DNA of 64,000 nucleotides, from assembly GCF_009870125.1 (NCBI RefSeq), contig NC_046680.1, positions 14,899,501-14,963,500 on the forward strand, in the 5' to 3' direction. Positions 10,801 to 22,659 of the stretch are shown here, one piece after another; positions within the stretch are counted from its first letter, which is position 1; each line of letters opens with the position of its first letter. The notes beneath the pieces are model-generated. The model made no database searches, was not told where the DNA came from, and worked only from the letters and a program-made list of their open reading frames with translations. A program made the translations under genes and the position numbers. The DNA is from Drosophila pseudoobscura (lineage: Eukaryota; Arthropoda; Insecta; Diptera; Drosophilidae).

Positions 10801-12732
10801 CATACCCTATCTGGGACTCTTTCTCACCGATTTAATCTACATCGATCTGGCGCACCCGCACAAGGGTGGGCTGGAGCCCGAGCAGCGACGAAACAAGATG
10901 AACAACATACTCCGTGTCATTTCAAACTATCAGCAGTCGGACTACAAGCAGCTGCAGCCGCATGAGTCCACGCAGAAGTACCTCACATCTATACGATATA
11001 TCGAGGAGCTGCAGAATATATTCGAGGAGGATCAGTACAAGTAAATCAATCTACATACAATATGTATATGCATTTAAAGAACGTTCTTGTGATCTCCTCC
11101 TAGACGTTCACTGAATCTGGAACCGGCATCGCCCTCAGGCCCTAGCTCGTCGTCCTGCAGCTCCAAGGAGTCGTTCAATGTGGAAACCGTCACACCAGCC
11201 CTGGGCTGTTTGAATCTCTCGCCAGCCAAAACCATTGGCTCCATGCGCATGGCCAGCGGCACAAAGTTTGTACCCGGCCATCGCAAGTGTCGCAGTCTGG
11301 GCACCAAGTAAGTACCGGCCCAGGACAATACCTGTACCCACGACAAGCGATACCCATTCGGTTTATTCCGTTCTTAACCACTCGAACTCCTACCTAATCT
11401 CTCCACCAACTCAAATCACTGCGCCAATTGGACATTGTATACACCGGGTCTTTATTAATCGTTAATCTGTCTCTCGTTTACTCTGTCTCTCACTTGATTG
11501 TTTTGCTTTGGCTTCTGCTTTCGTTTTGTGTAATTTTTGTAATTGTTAATGTACTCTCGAAAAATCTGTAACTGCAACGGCAACCGTAACCGCATCCGCA
11601 ACCGCAACCTAAAATGATGCACTGCGCCATAGATTTCGCAGCAGCAGCTTGCCGCGCAACTTTGCACAAAAGTGTCAATGCTGCATTGTGATGATTGCGC
11701 CGGGCATTGGCACCATCTCCAACAAGCGGTGCAGATGCCGCGGGTGAGTCCTGTAGCTTGGATATACACTTGTATGAACGCCTGTAGCCGATACTGATCA
11801 GAACCAGAACCCACCCGCAGACCTTATTTCATTTCGATATTATCATCCTAAGTTATTGTCCTTCAGTTTTTGCACGGACCCAAGTTGGAAATGCTTCATA
11901 TGAAAGACACCCTACACCCTCTGATCTACGCCCCACACACTGCTCTTTTGATTTGGTTTCTGTTTCACCACAAAACCACACTCTTCCCACACCCCACACA
12001 CACATACGCAGTTCGTCCTTTGTTGCTTTACATTCATTTATTACCTCATAGCTGAGATGCATGAAGAACTTTCAAAGTCCAACAGACCAAGACTTTAACT
12101 AAAACAATCCACTTTACCTTAGCATCTTTGGAAAGATTGCCACGCACAGTCACGGCGACGGCCATCCGCACCATCTGCAGTTGGAGCACGACCAGGGCGT
12201 GCTGCCACGACACCATCTGCTCGACGACTCGGTGCTGGAGCACAGCGATGCCCTGTCCAATGCGGATCTCACATCCCTGGAGAGCGCCGAGGGAATTTTG
12301 TGCGACTTCACAGGCAGCGAATGCGATCTGATGTCCCCGGAGGCGGCAGCCGCCATGCAGGGCTGTGTTCGTCGCAAGACCGTTCAGAAGGAGGGGCGCA
12401 AGCCGGCGGTGGCCTCCTGGCAGCGATACTGGCTGCAAATTTGGGCCAACTCTCTGGTCTACTTTCCGCCCAAGTCCTTCAAGGGCAGCGAGCGGAGCGA
12501 CTTCAAGCGCGAACCCTGCAAGGTGTGCCCCCTGGATGGCTGGTACGCCCACGTCAGCGACAACACGAAGCACAAGAACACCTTCGAGCTGTGCCACCGC
12601 ACTCTGGGCACCGTCTACAAGTTTCGCACCGACAGTCCGCAAATGACGCATCTCTGGACGAACGCCATCTGCAAGCTGGCCACAATGCGTGTGCCAAAGC
12701 CATTGCCAGCCAATCTGATGTCCTTCGAGTGA
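4800..12732 (+). CDS. RalGPS: RalGPS: Ral guanine nucleotide exchange factor (RasGEF + PH)
   Basis: The protein should activate Ral by GDP/GTP exchange at membranes. Coding exons: 9674-9733, 9792-10138, 10196-10523, 10589-11040, 11104-11307, 11633-11743 and 12123-12732, giving 703 aa. A probable 5' UTR exon (~4800-5189, donor TTTAG|GTGAGT) joins 9635-9733 (acceptor TTATTGCAG) across a 4.4-kb intron. Residues ~165-400 form the RasGEF catalytic domain ([17 protein letters not shown], then the [22 protein letters not shown] and [17 protein letters not shown] landmarks). Residues ~400-575 are a Ser/Pro- and His-rich linker. Residues ~578-690 form a PH domain ([10 protein letters not shown]...WTNAICKL), and the chain ends ANLMSFE. 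RasGEF followed by a C-terminal PH domain, without Ras-binding or REM modules, is the RalGPS layout. ATG 9677 is an alternative start. A short upstream frame opened by ATG 5153 crosses the UTR junction out of frame. Confidence 0.9.
5190..9634 (+). other. RalGPS first intron
   Basis: Large first intron between the 5' UTR exon and the first coding exon. It is GC-rich near the promoter, with no convincing coding exon. A minus-strand ATG at 6978 is followed after nine codons by a consensus donor (GTGAGT, 6952-6947), and + strand donors occur at ~9404 and 9474. These could mark a nested transcript or alternative 5' exons of RalGPS, but none can be joined in frame to a downstream exon. Confidence 0.55.
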
Positions 12733-13780
12733 GCTCCTGCTCCTGCTCCTTTCGGGGGAATTGTACTTGAGAGCTCGAATCTATTGTACTCATCATTGTT
12801 TAGACCGTAGTTAAGTTAGCTTAGCCATTGTATACATATGTGCACACCGCACAACCAAGCAAGCAAACAATCGAGCAACCAGCCGCAACACCACCCACCA
12901 ACTCAACTCAACCACTCACTCACGCAATCACACACACGAGACAACCAACCACTGAACATTCCCAGAACACAATGAACGAACAAATTGCAAACTGCAAACT
13001 TCATCTAGTTGAATCGATTCAAATGGTATTTCAAAAGACTGACACCGGCAGAGAACGAAGAGGAGAAAGGAATTGAAGCAGCGAATCAACACAAACAGAC
13101 AAATAATCAAAAACAGATCAATTGTAAGAACCCCATTTCCGTGCTGTCTTTAGTGTTGTGCTGTTTGTATGTGTATGTGTATGTGTATCCTTAATGTTAG
13201 GTCAAAAACTTGGACATTTACTGAACTTTATTTTGCGCTAATTGTGCCATATTATTTCTAAACTAGTGTAATCACTGCGAATGTCGGCAGCATTGAATAT
13301 TAATATAACAGAGAATCAAAAATCAAACGAACTTTCGAAATGAAACTATAGGCTTTAATACGAGTTTCTATCGCTGTCAATATCACACCATCGCCTGTAC
13401 GATCACTGCAACCATCTGCCTTAAGTTGATGCACTCTAGACATAGACACACCATATACATACGATTACATTACTCTATATAAATATGTGTGTATATTGCA
13501 TGCTATAGACAATACTCTGCGCGAATTGTACGAAACGAATGTGTGTAATGTAATGTAATACTTGTTTTCTGCAAAATGTTGGAAATGTGCTCATGAATTT
13601 GTTACTCCTAAGCTTTGCCACACATACAGAACTTTGATTTGCAACGTTTTTACATTAGGCTTAAGAAAGAAATGCAACAAAAAATATTTAAGAACGCTGT
13701 TGCCTCGAACATTTCTGGTGGATCGGATCGGATCAGATCGGATCGGTACATAATAAATGTCTCCTCTATCGTGTGGCTTG
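12733..13780 (+). other. Probable RalGPS 3' UTR and downstream flank
   Basis: AT-rich sequence after the RalGPS stop with no open gene. An AATAAA at 13752-13757 is a candidate poly(A) signal. A degenerate (GATCG)n stretch at 13720-13746 precedes it. Confidence 0.5.
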
Positions 13781-13837
13781 CCACCAGCACGGGGCAATGT
13801 GTGAAAACAAGAGCTGCAAACGAACCGAGAAATTGCT

Positions 13838-13847
13838 CTTATATAAG
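13838..13847 (+). promoter_or_regulatory. TATA box of short Trp-rich gene
   Basis: CTTATATAAG lies ~260 bp upstream of the preferred ATG at 14096 (~190 bp upstream of ATG 14027) and has the right orientation for the following gene. Confidence 0.5.
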
Positions 13848-14095
13848 TCTATCGCTTTGGGATTTACAACCATTTTCACCCGCAAAATCAGATCGTGCCA
13901 AGTGCTGGAATTTGCAATTCATTCGTTTGATGGTTAATGGTGGCTGCCTTTGGCTTTGGCCCGGGCGCACTGAATTTCAATTAGGGAACAGAGCATGACA
14001 GGCCAGCGCTCAGTGGGAGCCATAAAATGAAGAGTGGAGATAATAGAGCCCACATTCGACTGCGAAACATGAAAGGGGAGACTAGCGGAGACAGG

Positions 14096-14516
14096 ATGCC
14101 TAGGCCAATCATCACAGAAGGAGCCTTCCCCTTTCGACTGCTGACAGCGCTGCTGCTCTTGTGCCTGGCCATCAGCTGTTGCCTGGGCGGCAAGACCACT
14201 ACCATGTGAGCCGATTGCGTAACCACTAGCCACTAGACCACTTTCACCAACCGAACCTATCCCACCTATCCTCTCCCCTCGCACACGACACGTTTACAGC
14301 GTACGACACACAGACACCCTGGATCCGCAGGCGGACGGCTTCTGGGCGAACAAAACCACTTGGAATGCCCGCTGGGTGAAGTATTGGCGGACCAAGAAAA
14401 TCTACGAGCCTGTGTGGAAGAAGGTCTGGACACCGACCGTCCACAATGAATGGGTGCCGCTGCCCAATGCCCCCACCGAGTGGGAGCATGAGGAGGGTCA
14501 TGCCCATGCCCACTGA
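14096..14516 (+). CDS. Short secreted Trp/His-rich protein
   Basis: Two exons, 14096-14205 and 14300-14516, joined across a 94-bp intron (ACCAT|GTGAGC ... TTTACAG|C), give 108 aa. ATGs at 14027 and 14069 are in the same frame. I prefer 14096 because it places the hydrophobic core (LLTALLLLCLAISCC) nearest the N-terminus as a signal peptide. The mature part is crowded with tryptophan (TTWNARWVKYW, PVWKKVWTP, NEWVPL, EWEHE) and ends in a His/Glu tail (EEGHAHAH). The W-K-K-x-W-x-P units match those in the larger gene on the opposite strand next door, so the two are probably relatives. ATTAAA at 14582 is a likely poly(A) signal. I do not recognise a named family; a cuticle or extracellular-matrix role is only a guess. 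Confidence 0.75.
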
Positions 14517-14770
14517 GAGACTGAACCTAGTTTTAATTGTATTTATTTATTTTATTCGTAGTTGTATTCACTTTGTTGTTAATTAAACATGTAAGTCTAG
14601 AGATAATTTAAAGTGGCGCCAAAGCAAATGGAAGTGGATGGATGCCTTAAGAGCTAGCGACTGGTTTGTAACTATTTACAAGGAGCTTGGGACGGGCAGA
14701 TGCAGTTGCAGGTGCAGGTGCAGGCGGCGATGCAGTGATGCAATGGCGAATGGCTGCACTGCTGCTCTGC

Positions 14771-16177
14771 CTACGCACCGGGAAACTTGAATTGCGAGGT
14801 GGCAGCCACCGAGGCTGCGGGTCCGGCAGCAGCTGGCGACTTGGCTGCCTCCAGAGCTTTGGCCTGGAAATCGGCACTGGCCACTGGCTGCAGCAGCGTT
14901 GGCTTACCCGAGGCGGAAGCATTGGTGTCATCGCGTTTCCACACTACTTTATCCTTGCCTGTGGCAGTGGCTATTGCAGGGGCGACGGCTGCGGCTGCGG
15001 GTGCGGCACCGGTATCTTTGCGGTCCCAATCCCAACCAGATTCGTGATGATGATGATCATGGTGATGGTCGGGCGAGGGGAACCACTCGGATATGACCAC
15101 TGGTTTCCAGATCTTCTTCCAACCAGGCACCCAAATCTCTTTCCAGCCAGGGACCCAAATCTGTTTCCATGCCTCTTTCCATTCCTGTAAGAAAAGGGGA
15201 TGGCTTGTATATATATGGTCTGTTCGCTGTCTGCGAGAAGCCTGGCCACAAAACTACGTTCATATTTATATGATATCTGCATACCAATTTATCGGTCCAA
15301 ATTTCCTTCTTTGCTGGTTTCCAGTACTGTTTCCATCCCTCCTTCCATTCCAGTTTCTTGTCGGGCACCCAGATTTGCTTTTTGGCTGGCTTCCAAATCT
15401 TTTTCCAGTGGGATTTCCAAACCACTTTCTGTAGGAGAAAAGTATCAACTGTTGCAAAATGTTTGTAGGGATGCTGCTACTGACCTTCTTCCACAGATCG
15501 TGGCTGGTGTACTCCCAACCATCGTGGTCCTTGCCCAGAAACTTCTCGCCGGGAATGCCAACCTGAAGAGGGAAACGGAATTGTGATCAGATATTAATTG
15601 TGACATGGGAAATGGCTGTATACCTTCACGAGCTCAGGGGTCCAGATCTGCTTGTAGTCGGGCACCTGAATGTCCTTCCAAGCAGGCACTAAAATCTCTT
15701 TCCAGTGAGGCACCCAAATTTGCTTCCAGGCTGGCACCTGAATCTCCTTCCAACCAGGGACCTTCACCCAATGGGGCTTGTAGATCTACAGAACAAGGAC
15801 CACAATCAAAATCTGTTCCAAGTGAAAGTTAATTCCGTTTCGAGGCGAACCTTTTTCCATGAGGGATTCCAGATTTGTTTCTTGGCTGGATTCCATATCT
15901 TTTTCCAGCCCTCTTTCCACGTGACCTTCTTCTTCCAATAACCGGGGTCATGGTGGTGCTCGTGGTGTTCGTGGTGCTCGTGGTGCTCGTGGTGCTCCTC
16001 TATGTGATGCTCGTCGATGACAGGATCGTCGATGATATGATCGCTAAATCCCCCCAAGTCGATGCGCTGCTGGGCAACGCTCTTGCTGTCCACCTGAGTG
16101 TCGGCTGCCTGCTGATCCACCACAGCCTTGGCTTGGCTGCCACCGATGGCCACAGAGAGCGCACCGAGAAGACCAAG
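14771..16177 (-). CDS. Long secreted Trp-repeat, His-rich protein (5' end unresolved)
   Basis: Minus-strand exons 16177-15851, 15785-15624, 15562-15485, 15428-15285 and 15184-14771 encode at least 374 aa. Every internal junction is phase 0 and every internal exon is a multiple of three. The first exon here begins after a good acceptor (TCTGTTTTAG) and continues a signal peptide (LGLLGALSVAIGGSQA). The initiator ATG must lie in an earlier, unlocated exon, perhaps near the TATA at ~17830. The body alternates units such as WKKIWKPAKKQIW, WKEIQVPAWKQIWVP and WKEGWKQYWKPAKKEIW. A His/Glu block (EHHEHHEHHEHH) precedes the repeats, and a DHHHDHHHHE block plus an Ala-rich C-terminus follows. The spaced Trp/Lys/Pro units suggest a structural extracellular protein, and the His blocks could bind metal. 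Both ideas are inference. Confidence 0.75.
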
Positions 16178-17776
16178 CTAAAACAGAGAAAGAGAGAAGC
16201 GCAAAGATGATCAAACGACTTGGGAAGCAAACTTCACTTCGGAGAGCAAACGGAATTCGCAACAGTTATGATAATTAATTCAATATTCTTCAGACAAAAT
16301 GAAATGTGAGTGTACTGTCCCAAAACGGGTTTAAAGTGGGTCAGAGTCTGAGTCTGGTCAGTCACCGGCAGATAAACGTTACGTAATCGTCGCTGCGAAC
16401 ACTCGCGGCGGCACATTCAATGGGTTCGTACAAAGCCTGACCTGGGTCAAGACCTGGCTTATGATAGATGCGCGCCTCATATGGCCCCTCTTTATTTGGT
16501 CAATTTGTTTTAATATGCAAATTTAATTGGGTTTTTTAAAATAAACATCTATTTGGATGTTTTATGAGTCAGCGCAAGCGTTGGCGTCGCTGCTGGGGCC
16601 GGGCAAATGTTGCAAGCCAAGCCCTCTGTATTTGGAGAATCAAACAAGGTCAGCAACACCAATCGCAGCCGGGATTTCGCAAACACCTTCTCGGTTTGGA
16701 CGATTTCATGTCATTTCAAAATATCCCAAAACTAATCCTAATCAATTGGCGCACAAATGTCAACAAGATTCGATTATGAAATGAAAATTAACGCCGGCAA
16801 AAATTATCTCATCGCCGTGCTCTGATAGTGCTAATTGTAAGCGGATCGATCGTGTCAGCTTCCTCGCCCTGCTGGACAGAGAAAGTGACGATGGAGACGA
16901 CGACTGGTTTGGCCTGCAGTTGGATCATCGGTCGTGAGGGAAAAGAGCCGGCAGCTCTCTAGCTGCCGTCCCACCAGGCAGTGCACTCCATGGATATACC
17001 ATGGATGCTAATGAAACGATCGCGAAGCGATTTAAATTGTTGACAAAAGCGACAAAGTGGGAATGAGACAGCCATGGCTAAGAAAATCTCAATTTGTATG
17101 GATCGTGATATTGACAGGAAGGAAAGCGTATTTCTTTAATGGATATGCTAGTCGAAAAACAATGTTTGCTATAATTGTTGCTACATAGAAATATTGGTTT
17201 TTCTTGTATTAAGGTAGTAAAAACACCCCTGAGAAATCTGATGTACTTTTCCACTGTTGTACATCAGTGGAAACGTTCATTAGAAGCAGAAAAAGTATCC
17301 TTTATGTCCCATATTCATTCAAGCAATCGAAAATGTTAAATGCCTAAGTCGTTCTTTGTTCTTCACTTTCTTTGATCTATTTTTTGCATATTCAATCACC
17401 AAAAGATTACATAATCCTTTCAAAATCTCTTAATCCAAAGCAAACCGAAACTAGACCAATTTTCCAAGAGAAATTCACTGAACCACGGAATCTCCCATTT
17501 CCACTGGAAGAGCAATCTATGCAAATACAATTTGCAAAATTACTGACTCCATTATTAGTTCCACAACATCAACCGCACCCCCATTTTGACATACGGCACT
17601 TTTCCACTGTTGTTTTTGGTAATTACCACAAAATGCCGCTGGATCCTCATGGCTCCCGAATACAGCTGGAGATAAGGTCGAAAGCACTATTTGTTGCACT
17701 GGCTTATACCGCGGTGTAAAAGAGGGTTACTACGATCACTGGATACCACTTTAGGATGGGTGGCGGAGGAGCTCAC
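16178..17776 (-). other. Probable first intron of the long Trp-repeat gene
   Basis: Upstream of the signal-peptide exon I found no ATG that joins in phase 0 with a convincing donor. AT-rich sequence with no clear coding potential occupies the region. One 115-codon + strand frame at 17372-17719 lacks a leading ATG and looks like chance. Confidence 0.4.
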
Positions 17777-17842
17777 CGCCTTGGACACTTTCGGGAATCG
17801 ACTGTAGTGCTGAAGACTGGGGGCCTACGGTTATATACGCAA
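17776..17842 (-). promoter_or_regulatory. Putative TATA promoter and 5' exon on minus strand
   Basis: Reading minus, GCGTATATAACC (17840-17829) is followed ~25-30 bp later by CAGTCTTCAG and then, within ~35 bp, by a donor GGCG|GTGAGC at ~17776. This is the layout of a short 5' UTR exon and could serve the long Trp-repeat gene 1.6 kb downstream. No transcript evidence is available. Confidence 0.35.
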
Positions 17843-20160
17843 ATACACACTGCGCAGGTGCAGCCGGCGAAATGAGAGCACCACACACGCACGTACACTC
17901 TTTCTCCCCCACTCGTCCACTCTCTCTCTCTCTCTCTATCTGTCTCTCTCAGTCTGTTTCTCTGCGTGAAAACGAGAGTAAAAGACCTTGAATTCTGATA
18001 ACGGTTTCGTGTGTAAACAATGACGAGGCGAAGAGAGCTTTTGCTTCCCAAAGCTCCAGCTTTGGCGACAGCTGCGCTCTCTGGCGCGCTCTCGCAGCCG
18101 CTCTTATGGCTTGGTCTTGGACGTGACTTCGTCTACAGCCTGCTCCGAGTGGAGTGTTGTAATCGCCACAAAAAGCTTATGGCCATAAATGTTATAAATC
18201 TTAATGCCGAAAAAATTGAAAAATAAAGGCAAGCCCCAGCGGCAGCCGCATTTAAGCAATGCAAATTAATAGCACGCAATGGGAAATCAAAGAAACCAAA
18301 TAAACAAAATAATGTGGCAGACCTCCCCTTCCCGCGACGCCCTTTTTGACCATCTTCCTGGGGACCGATTGCCGGATGGCCGGTTTGGATTTTGATTTTT
18401 GGGAATTCTTATTGTTCAATAGCCAAAGCCGAAGGTCGTCACGTTTTTGTATTCCTATACCTATATACCGATTCGGGACTGGAGATGTTTTGATATGCCA
18501 GGTGGTGTCGCATTAATTAGATGGTTTTTAATGTAATTCGTTGGCTTCGATAGCACCCAAACTCGGTTAAGGGCAATGCTCGGGGACGTGCCTATGCCTA
18601 TGCCTATGCCTACGGCCCATTGCATCTCTTCGTGTGCAGCAATGAGGCAAGCCCCTTGGCCAACACTTGGCCACACCGCCGAATCAATTAAAAACAATAG
18701 AAACACAGACTTGACTCCGAACATTGCGGGCATTTCTCATATCCCATGTCTGTCTGTCTGCTTTCCGTTTCATTTCCTGGGACATTGCAATGGGAGCGGA
18801 TCCATATAGCCAGAGCCAGAGCCAGAGCCAGAGCTAAAGCCAAAGCAGCAGACATGCGGAATACCTCTTTAAATGGTTCGATTCATTTGGCCAAAAGCAA
18901 GTTAATTGCATGTTGATTTAAGTTTGATTTTATCCGTTTTTTATTCCCTCTCCTCTCATCAACTATGGCAGGGGCTAGCCGAGGTCCGCCTGTTGGCCAG
19001 ATTATGGAGCTGTTCCAGGTGCGTGCGCGGTCTGGTTCCGTTTCACTTAGTGGGAAGTCCACGACAACCAGTGGGGGGAGTTTCATAACGGGCAGTCTAG
19101 TACTACGGCATGGAAGGGGATTCATGTTAATACACTCGGACTCCTATGAAGCAGTGGGAAAGCTCCCCCACTTTCTCCGTGGCTCTCCCTTAATGGCCTG
19201 CCATCTATTCCCATTTCCTCTGACAGGCAGTTGTTCCACCCTCCCCCTAGCCGGGCCATAAGGAAGTGCCAAACGGGATTCACACCAGGAGCCGAGCTCC
19301 GCTCCTCCAATCATATTAATATTCATCAAATCCAGATAAATGAAGCTGCCCCAATCGACAGTGTACGACGCTATGCCAGTGTATGTGTGTGTCCCGCTCC
19401 AGGAAGTGCTGTCCGAGCCGCCAAACTGGAGTGCATTGAGTGCACGAAATGAAATGCGTAACCACTTGCCCATGGCCATGCGTTCCCCCGCTGCAGCTCT
19501 TCGGTTTGGTTTCCATGTCCTACGCGGCTCGTGCCCCACGGCCGCTCTAACACTCGCCTCAATATCGATGTTGGACCACTTTTACTTTTCCCCAATTCGT
19601 TCGTGGCTCAGCCATTTGCTGCAGGGGAGATGTGGGACCTGTGTGTTTATTTATTTATTTATATCGCTCATGATTATTCATCTTATCGCTGGCGGTAATC
19701 GGTCAATGTATGTGGAGCGTTTAGCCAGCGCCAGCTATAAGGGAGTGCTGCTGGTGGTGGTGGTGTGCCGCGTGTGCAATTGGTTCCGGCATGAAAATTA
19801 GAGCAGCATTTGGCATGCACTTCCTACCTCCCTCTCCCCTGGCTTTGCCCTGTTGTTGCCTGATTTGAATGGCCAAGAGATTGGCAGTACGATCGACAGA
19901 TTGTGTGGGCTGTGCTCACATAACTCGTCAGGGGTGGGCGTGACATGGCCCACACGCTTACACACTCACACACTCGCACATGGCAATAAACGACACCTTC
20001 TTAGCCTGTACTGTCGTTTTCAGCCTTTTACTTCCGATGGCCATTGCTTCCTGCTTGTCCACCAAAAAATAAGCAAATGCAGTCGATGAGGCTGGACGGG
20101 CTGCGTTGACAAAACTCACGCACCATGCCATGTGGCAAGACTTTGTTGGGGCCGTTGCAT
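17843..20160. other. Intergenic block, no gene established
   Basis: Contains a (CT)n tract at 17919-17937, a (CCTATG)n run near 18594-18613 and an (AGAGCC)n run near 18810-18833. A + strand frame at 18965-19261 (98 codons from a real ATG) sits behind a pyrimidine-rich tract, but the antisense frame is equally open, so I do not call it a gene. Confidence 0.4.
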
Positions 20161-20163
20161 ATC

Positions 20164-20245
20164 CATATAAGGCTGTGGCGCGCCAGTTCGGGCACTTGCC
20201 CCAGGCTTGCTACAGTTTCCGAATTTCCCTGAAACCGCAGATACA
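20164..20245 (+). promoter_or_regulatory. Putative TATA promoter with short 5' exon
   Basis: CCATATAAGG at 20163-20172 is followed by CAGTTCGGGC and, ~75 bp on, by a donor ATACAG|GTATTT at 20246. This could be the 5' end of the + strand transcript whose 3' exon starts at 21800. The link is inferred. Confidence 0.3.
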
Positions 20246-21576
20246 GGTATTTGAAATGGATCGAAATTTATGATTTCATTATACGCGCATCAAAGGCAAT
20301 TTCCCTCCGAAGGTCGTCCGCAACGGTTGTCCTCATTCGGCGGTAAAACAAAAGACTCTGGGCACGAACCTCTCATGCAATTCGTGTCCATAACAAAGCC
20401 CACAGCTGCATGAGTTATGTCTTCGCTATAAAGCCACAACCAAGTGTCATTTGCATAGACATTACTCTTTGGTAGACCCAAACAAATAATCATCAATCGC
20501 ACCTCGTTCATTTGATTTGACCACCGAATACAAATAGTTTAACGATCGTATAATGAGACGCAATGGCGTCTATGGCAATGGCTGACTATCTCGGAAATGC
20601 AGCTGGGGGAAAAACTGGTTACCTTCCAAGTTCGCTGACCCAGAGAGCCCTTCGGTGCGACTTGGGGGGCATAACCAGGAAATCTGTCACTCGGGGCGGG
20701 CTTTGGCTCCTCAAACGAGCTGCACTTAAGTGGGCATATCTGTTCGATTAGCTGCTAAACTGTCTGCAGCAACTGTGAGCCAGTGCGAACGGGCGATGGG
20801 ATGGCATCAGCGGTCTTGCCTCAGTCAGTCGGTCAACTGCAGTCACGCCTGGCAATTGGCTGGGACATGCAAACGAAGTGCAACGCGGATTGCATAATTA
20901 TACAACTGTCTGCGTCTGCGTCTGCGTCTGCACCACTGCAACAGCAGCAGCCGCACCGGCTCACAACTCCACACTTTTGCCAATCAATTTCGTTTCCGTT
21001 TTATTAATTTTCCAGTTTTTCTCATGAAACTGCACCCAAAAGTCGAAGGAAAGGTTCATCAAAGAGTCAGTCCGCATATTCGCTATGGAAGAGCCGGTTT
21101 CATTTTCTTTTACTGCTTAAAAAATAAAAGTTTTTTCCAACGAAAGCAACACAAACAGATTAAGCGTATTCTTTGCCGTTATTTTTTATTAAAACTCAAT
21201 AGATATTTAATACATTTTATGAAATAACCACTAGTGTCCAATTACGGAACTATCTTTTATTGGCATTCGTTTTTGGCGGCCATACAGTATATACTCGTAC
21301 ATGTGTCAGTTCATACACCGAACATTTCGCTCCCAGGATCTTCGGCTCTGGCGTTCCCTGTCGGCTCCACCTGGTGAAGGGGCCACCATGCAGTTCGCCA
21401 CTGGGGACATGATTACTGTCGCGCAAGGCTGTGGACTGGGCGACCTTTGGATCCGGCCACTGCCATGGCCCTCTTCCTTGCGTCCCACGCTGCTTTCTCC
21501 GCCTTTCCAGTGAAAGGGTGATTCCGCCGTAGCTCCTCGTCCTCTCTGGAACTCGAAGAGATGAGTCCAGGCTAGA

Positions 21577-21720
21577 CTATGGCAGCCACTGGCTATCCTG
21601 CTGCGGGCCATAGCCATAATGCAGCTGCTGTGTCGCTGACTCGACTATGGGGCGTCCCGTCCGCTGCAGCAAGGACCAGTGATCGACGCCGGAAATTTTT
21701 GGCTCACGCCCACGGGACAT
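21577..21720 (-). CDS. Possible small ORF antisense to the left copy
   Basis: A minus-strand ATG frame of 47 codons (MSRGREPKISGVDHW..., ending QDSQWLP) that looks protein-like. Part of it is alignable to the right copy at 23626-23690, where an equivalent frame is interrupted. It overlaps, on the opposite strand, the exon ending at donor 21746. Only one of these strands is likely to be coding. Confidence 0.25.
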   Translation of the reverse strand: MSRGREPKISGVDHWSLLQRTGRPIVESATQQLHYGYGPQQDSQWLP

Positions 21721-21799
21721 AACGCTGGGCTTCAGCTTTGAGACGCGTAAGCAAATCAGTATATAATATGGACATTTTCTAATATATCTTCCTTTACAG

Positions 21800-21914
21800 A
21801 GGACTTATGTGCCTTGCAAGATCCGAGCCCAACAAGATATCGTCATCCCTCGATTGGGACATCGACAACAAGGACTTTGACTACGGCAACCAAAAGAGGA
21901 GCTACGCGGGCTAG
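21800..21914 (+). CDS. 3' coding exon, left copy of palindromic gene pair
   Basis: A 53-bp intron (GACGC|GTAAGC ... CCTTTACAG, 21747-21799) precedes this exon. The frame from ATG 21807 reads RSEPNKISSSLDWDIDNK and ends KRSYAG then TAG at 21912-21914. An AATAAA follows at 22037-22042. The minus-strand copy at 23425 carries the same C-terminus. The upstream exon shows no long frame that joins in phase, so this copy may encode only a ~35-aa peptide, or be a decayed duplicate that keeps its splice site and poly(A) signal. Confidence 0.4.
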
Positions 21915-22618
21915 ACTCTAGATAGATCTCGTTGTTGTTAGGTTTAAGGATATATATTAGATAGTCCATATACTTAGATAGTAGATAGAAATGTTTTCTA
22001 CTTGTTTATTTATTTATCCTAGGCTAAGTTATGATGAATAAAGCTATTGAAAAATAATCCTTGCTGAGAAAATTAAATATTTTTTATTGGAGAAAATGTC
22101 CTTGATCCTTTATAAGGACTCCATCAAATCAGGGACCTTTTTTATCACAGGAAGCCTTCGCACGCCCAGATCGGCCCACAAATAGCTGAGAAAACTAAAT
22201 ATGTATGGTTAGGGTTGTTAGAGTCCTTACCGAAGGATCAAGGGGACTTTTCTGATCACGGCGGGCCATGGCACGCTTCAATTGTGCCACAAGTAAGGTA
22301 GAAAAAAAGATATATATGTCTGGGGATGATATCCTTGATCCTTGGTCCTTGATAAGGAATGCATTAGATCATGAAAGCTATTTCGTTCACAGGAAGCTAT
22401 CGCATGTCCCGATCGGCCAAGAAATGGCGGATTTATGCCATAAACAATAAATTACAACAACAAAATCCTGTTATTACAACAACAACTACTTTCCATTTTT
22501 GGGAAGTCGAAATTTTTCGATTTTCAGATCTGGGATACCAGGCGAACAGAAATCAGCAGAAGGTCGCTGGTTTTTTTTAATTCCTTTTAATTTTGTTTTT
22601 ACATTTTTTCACATTTTC
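21813..22618 (+). repeat. Left arm of near-perfect palindrome
   Basis: About 806 bp, inverted at 22660-23526, with only scattered differences. The main one is a ~60-bp segment (GTGGGCGTGCCACGCCC-containing) present in the right arm and absent here, with short matching ends that suggest deletion. Besides the gene's last exon, the arm contains three degenerate tandem units of ~100-130 bp at about 22090-22445, each built around CCTTGATCCTT, ATCACAGGAAGC and GATCGG(C/A)CCAC blocks. Confidence 0.9.
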
Positions 22619-22659
22619 CTCGGCTGGTCAAATGGCCGCAAACGAGAATAGCGGCCAAA
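22619..22659. repeat. Palindrome centre with its own hairpin
   Basis: The ~41-bp spacer between the arms contains TGGCCGC (22633-22639) and GCGGCCA (22651-22657) as an 11-bp-loop inverted repeat, so symmetry continues to the axis. Confidence 0.8.

Noticed and set aside
17372-17719. 115-codon + strand frame in AT-rich DNA
   Set aside because: No leading ATG and no supporting signals.
18965-19261. 98-codon ATG frame after a pyrimidine-rich tract
   Set aside because: The antisense strand is equally open and the apparent donor (CCAG|GTGCGT) leads nowhere identifiable.
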